Assembly: GCA_030323885.1 (NCBI GenBank)
Contig: CM059193.1
Location: 74,623,543 to 74,687,542, forward strand
Reading direction: 5' to 3'
DNA from: Branchipolynoe longqiensis
Lineage: Eukaryota; Annelida; Polychaeta; Phyllodocida; Polynoidae
Length of the DNA stretch: 64,000 nucleotides
Part shown: positions 63,455 through 64,000 of the stretch, one piece after another
Layout of the letters: each line of letters begins with the position of its first letter
Position numbering within the stretch: position 1 is the stretch's first letter
Made by a program: the position numbers and the translations under genes
The notes under the pieces: generated by a model
The model's input: only the letters and a program-made list of their open reading frames with translations
Told to the model about the DNA's origin: nothing
The model's database searches: none

Positions 63455-64000
63455 GCTCCGGTCTGCCCCTTTTTTCTCCTCTCTGCTCCTCTTTTCTGCT
63501 TTCTGTTCTCTCTGCTCTTCTCTGCTCCTCTCTGCTCTTCTCTGCTCCTCTCTGCTCTTCTCTAGTACTACTCTCTGCTCATCTCTAGTACTACTCTCTG
63601 TTTCTCTCTAGTACTACTCTCTGCTCCGCTGTGCTCCTCTCTAATCCGATTTGCTCCTCGCTACTCCTCTGTGCTGTTCTCTCCTCCACCCTGCTCTTGT
63701 TTCCTTCCTGTTCTCTTCTCTCTGCTCCTCTCTACTACTAACTGCTCATCTATACTCCTGGCTGCTCCTCTCTGCTCCTCTCTACTCCTCTCTGCTTCTC
63801 TATGTTCTTCTATATTCCTCTGTGTTCCTATATGTTCCTCTCTGCTCCTCTCTGCTCCTCTCTGCTCCTCTTTGCTCCTCTCTGCTCCTCTCTGCTCCTC
63901 TCTGCTCCTCTCTGCTCCTCGCTGCTTTCTGGTATCTTCTATTTGCTCCTCGCTGTTCCTCTCTGCTCCTCGGTGCTCCTCTCTGCTCCTCGCTGTTCCT
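63455..64000. repeat. 10-bp CTCTGCTCCT minisatellite, runs off the window
   Basis: Units ctctgctcct with variants (ctctagtacta, ctcgctgttc). The array is most homogeneous at 63838-63918 and continues past 64000. Confidence 0.93.

Overview
This window looks like intergenic DNA from an animal genome, most likely a marine mollusc or another lophotrochozoan. I found no intact protein-coding gene, rRNA gene or functional tRNA gene in 64 kb, and nothing bacterial (no operons, ribosome-binding-site spacing or dense ORFs). The taxonomic hint is SINE-D (16189-16520, 19197-19563, 30530-30812, 48592-48915, 63378-63452). Its tRNA-like head, 'gtggtatgtgctttcctgtc'-type body and 'gcgtcgttaaataaaac' tail match, from memory, a retroposon common in molluscan sequence. 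I could not check this by search.

Almost all recognisable content is repeats. Four tRNA-derived SINE families are named here A to D. SINE-A is about 340 bp with roughly 33 full or partial copies, several different heads and one shared body. SINE-B is about 320 bp and tandemly arrayed at 4147-4955. SINE-C has one head and two different 3' tails. SINE-D is the mollusc-type family. A LINE-derived element with a (GAT)n tail occurs five times, and two or three fragments encode the C-terminal end of non-LTR reverse transcriptases. DNA-transposon-like elements with terminal inverted repeats (TIRs) include a TTAA-flanked MITE, a TA-flanked MITE starting TGAAGAGTTC, a TGAGACTGTCTC MITE, and two pogo/Tigger-like elements. 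Others are a TIR element carrying 202-bp tandem repeats, a family ending GGGCCGTATGCATG, elements ending CCnGTCACA, and elements rich in the hexamer GCGAAT.

Layout: 0-6.6 kb holds TIR elements, SINE-A, foldback element FB1 and the SINE-B array. 6.8-7.95 kb is a 79-bp satellite pierced by a MITE and a LINE tail. 8.5-10.3 kb is SINE-A copies. 10.6-13.2 kb is a polypyrimidine tract and a 38-bp minisatellite. 13.4-15 kb is a MITE plus its associated repeat. 15.2-17.2 and 19.2-21.1 kb are SINEs. 18.0-18.9 kb is an 8-bp minisatellite, 21.1-22.1 kb a 141-bp satellite and 22.4-23.05 kb a 77-bp satellite. 24.2-28.6 kb contains nested inverted-repeat elements, one enclosing a 1-kb microsatellite that switches strand. 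28.6-33.1 kb is AT-rich with few elements. 34.1-37.3 kb is G-rich minisatellite with a 389-bp duplication and head-to-head SINEs. 39.2-42.7 kb repeats the 13.4-kb composite and adds SINEs. 43.2-45.2 kb is an ATAGACAAAT array. 45.5-58.8 kb holds several MITE families and SINEs. 59.4-60.9 kb holds two inverted-repeat elements. 63.45-64.0 kb is a CTCTGCTCCT array running off the edge.

The most useful evidence is nested insertion. Repeat arrays and duplicated segments preserve the empty target site beside the filled one, so target-site duplications (TTAA, TA, 12 bp) can be read directly. Nothing here works together as a pathway; the window records successive transposition. Family names are local labels.
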